From: Patescibacteria group bacterium UBA918
Lineage (GTDB): Bacteria; Patescibacteriota; Minisyncoccia; Phycocordibacterales; UBA918
DNA length: 14,100 nucleotides
Assembly (NCBI GenBank): GCA_002293845.1
Contig: DBEA01000015.1
Location: 46,348-60,447 of the forward strand
Reading direction: 5' to 3'
This document shows positions 12,341-14,100 of the stretch, one piece after another (the first letter of the stretch is position 1; the number at the start of each line of letters is the position of its first letter). A model generated the notes under the pieces. It was not told the origin of the DNA. It saw only the letters and a list, made by a program, of their open reading frames with translations, and did not search any database. The position numbers and the translations under genes were made by a program.

Positions 12341-14083
12341 ATGTGGGGCATGCGCCGACGATCGAAAAAGATGGTGGAATTCGACGAGATATTCATGGAT
12401 TCGTCGAACCTGCCGGCCTTCAATCGCGGCCGGCTCGAAGGCCGTTTGGAGTTGCCGATATCGAGGCGCTCGGTGCTGACGGTTGGCGGCATATTCGCCG
12501 TGGTGGTGTTGATATTTTTCGGAAAACTGTTCGACCTGCAAGTGGTGAACGGGGCCGATTATCGCGAGCGTAGCGACAACAACAACATCGATCAAGGTAT
12601 AATCATCGCCGAACGCGGCGTCATTTACGACAGGCAAGGGGAGATGTTGGCCTGGAACGCCGCCGATCGCGAGGACGAACGCGGCTTCCCGTTACGGTCA
12701 TACTCCGACCGTTCGGGGTTGGGACAGCTCTTAGGCTATGTGAGCTATCCGCAAAAGGACAAGAACGGTTTCTATTACCGCACCGACTACATCGGCCGCA
12801 CCGGCCTCGAGAGCGCCTACGAGTCGCGACTGCATGGACAAAACGGCCAACAGCTCGTCGAGGTCGACGCCAGTGGCCAGGTGATCTCGGCGCTCACGGT
12901 GAAGCGAGGACGCATCGGCCGATCGATCACTTCCTCGGTCGATGCCGCGCTATCGGAAGCCATGTACGACATCATCTCTTCTTCTACTGAAAAGGCCGGA
13001 TTTCGTAGCGGCGCAGGGGCCATCATGGATATCGACACTGGAGAGATCATCGCTCTCACCAGTTTTCCATCCTATGACCCGGAAGTGATGGCGAATGGTA
13101 GCGACGTGGAACTCATCGAGGGCTACAATGCCGACGAACGTTTTCCTTTCCTCAACAAAGTCATAGGCGGAGCGTACACCCCAGGTTCTATCGTCAAGCC
13201 TTTTATGGCGTATGCCGCATTGGCTGAAAACGTGATACCTGCGAGCCAGCAGATATTCTCGGACGGCAAACTCACGATACCGAATCCTTACGATCCCGAC
13301 CAACCGACCATATTCCGCGACTGGCGCGCCCATGGCAATGTCGATATGAGAACGGCCATAGCTTACTCATCCGACGTTTACTTTTACATCATCGGCGGCG
13401 GACTACCGGCCATCGCCGCGCCTCAAGCGGGCGTAGGCGAGATGCCCGGTCTCGGCATCGCTCGCATCGATCGTTACATGAAAATGTTCGGACTGGGCGA
13501 GAAGACCGGCATCGATTTTCCCGGCGAACAAGCCGGGCTCATACCCACGCCGGAATGGAAACTGGAGACATTCGATGAGGAATGGCGTCTCGGCAATACC
13601 TATCACACTTCCATAGGACAGTTCGGATTCTTGACGACGCCTTTACAGATGTTGCGAGCCTACGCGGCTTTGGGAAACGGCGGTAAATTGATGACACCGA
13701 CACTGATCAAAGACGTCAAGCCGCGTTATGAGGATCTGGAACTAGACCCGACATATCTCGACATCGTCACCGATGGCATGCGCATGGCGGTCAACAAAGA
13801 CGGCGGTACCGTGCGCGGCCTCGATCTCAAATACGTGAACATCGCCGGCAAATCAGGCACCGCCGAACTCGGCAACGACAACGCCCACGTCAACTCTTGG
13901 GTGGCCGGATTCTGGCCTTACGAAGATCCGAAGTACGCTTTCATTCTCCTGATGGAGCGCGCGCCGCGTTCGAACCAGCTCGGTGCGGGATGGGTGATGC
14001 GAGAAGTCTTCGACTGGATGCATGTCAATCGTCCCGAATATCTTCAGTTGGAGACGTCCGCGACCGACGAAGATGACGAGTGA
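12341..14083 (+). CDS. mrdA: Penicillin-binding protein 2, class B transpeptidase of the elongasome
   Basis: A 580-residue class B PBP. A cytosolic N-terminus of about 43 residues precedes one transmembrane helix (about 44-62). The dimer/pedestal domain begins with AERGVIYDRQGEMLAWN (90-106). The transpeptidase domain holds all three catalytic motifs: SIVK (S283 to K286, in YTPGSIVKPF), SSD (343-345) and KSGT (504-507, in AGKSGTAELG). No glycosyltransferase domain is present. SxD rather than SxN agrees with PBP2 rather than FtsI. It cross-links peptidoglycan during side-wall growth, with RodA as polymerase and MreC as activator. The C-terminus is acidic (TSATDEDDE). It closes the mreBCD cluster; TGA is at 14081-14083, and another gene may start seven bases later. 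Confidence 0.96.
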   Translation: MWGMRRRSKKMVEFDEIFMDSSNLPAFNRGRLEGRLELPISRRSVLTVGGIFAVVVLIFFGKLFDLQVVNGADYRERSDNNNIDQGIIIAERGVIYDRQGEMLAWNAADREDERGFPLRSYSDRSGLGQLLGYVSYPQKDKNGFYYRTDYIGRTGLESAYESRLHGQNGQQLVEVDASGQVISALTVKRGRIGRSITSSVDAALSEAMYDIISSSTEKAGFRSGAGAIMDIDTGEIIALTSFPSYDPEVMANGSDVELIEGYNADERFPFLNKVIGGAYTPGSIVKPFMAYAALAENVIPASQQIFSDGKLTIPNPYDPDQPTIFRDWRAHGNVDMRTAIAYSSDVYFYIIGGGLPAIAAPQAGVGEMPGLGIARIDRYMKMFGLGEKTGIDFPGEQAGLIPTPEWKLETFDEEWRLGNTYHTSIGQFGFLTTPLQMLRAYAALGNGGKLMTPTLIKDVKPRYEDLELDPTYLDIVTDGMRMAVNKDGGTVRGLDLKYVNIAGKSGTAELGNDNAHVNSWVAGFWPYEDPKYAFILLMERAPRSNQLGAGWVMREVFDWMHVNRPEYLQLETSATDEDDE

Positions 14084-14089
14084 GTAGTG

Positions 14090-14100
14090 ATGGCGCGGGG
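14090..14100 (+). CDS. Possible start of the next gene (RodA expected here, not shown)
   Basis: ATG at 14090 begins an open frame (M-A-R) that leaves the window after three codons; GTG at 14087 is an alternative. In the usual order rodA follows or precedes mrdA, but the sequence here is too short to identify the product. Confidence 0.2.

Overview
The window looks like core chromosome of a reduced, ultra-small bacterium, most likely a Patescibacteria/CPR member of the Parcubacteria type. This is an inference from gene content. Several proteins are shortened or stripped: ProRS has no editing insert, the MreD-like protein is about half length, the delta-prime-like subunit is small, and the PriA-like protein has lost its motor motifs. 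A MurA carries an N-terminal Xre-type DNA-binding domain, and many genes lack a Shine-Dalgarno sequence, with a -10-like box only 6-7 nt before the ATG. TGA is the stop codon of many of these genes, including mreB, mreC, mreD and mrdA, so the TGA=Gly code of Gracilibacteria/SR1 is excluded. I see no mobile element, tRNA, rRNA or CRISPR array.

Layout. Positions 1-1601 (minus) hold a PriA-family gene that runs off the left edge. It keeps the PriA fold landmarks and one zinc site but lacks Walker A, DEEH and the GRAGR motif. A four-copy 7-bp repeat lies at its 5' end and a strong terminator lies upstream of that. Positions 1760-3277 (minus) hold an Xre-MurA fusion, followed (to its right) by a divergent intergenic region with an 18-bp dyad that may be its operator. 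Positions 3423-6142 (plus) hold a first MreB paralogue and a proline-rich, three-domain cytosolic protein of unknown function. Positions 6155-9737 hold a delta-prime-like clamp-loader subunit, frr, an RseP-type site-2 protease and proS. This resembles the common frr-uppS-cdsA-dxr-rseP-proS order with the isoprenoid and phospholipid genes missing. Positions 9791-9982 hold a small unknown gene with its own strong ribosome binding site and terminator. Positions 10080-14083 hold the elongasome operon mreB-mreC-mreD-like-mrdA (PBP2), starting from a TTGACA promoter, and a further gene may begin at the right edge.

Taken together, the window is dominated by cell-wall growth: MurA makes the first committed precursor, PBP2 cross-links glycan, and the Mre proteins organise the elongation machinery. 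Two MreB proteins of different design sit about 6 kb apart. The most unusual items are the motor-less PriA, the MurA that may act as its own regulator, the unknown protein encoded next to the extra MreB, and the recurrent leaderless-type start architecture.
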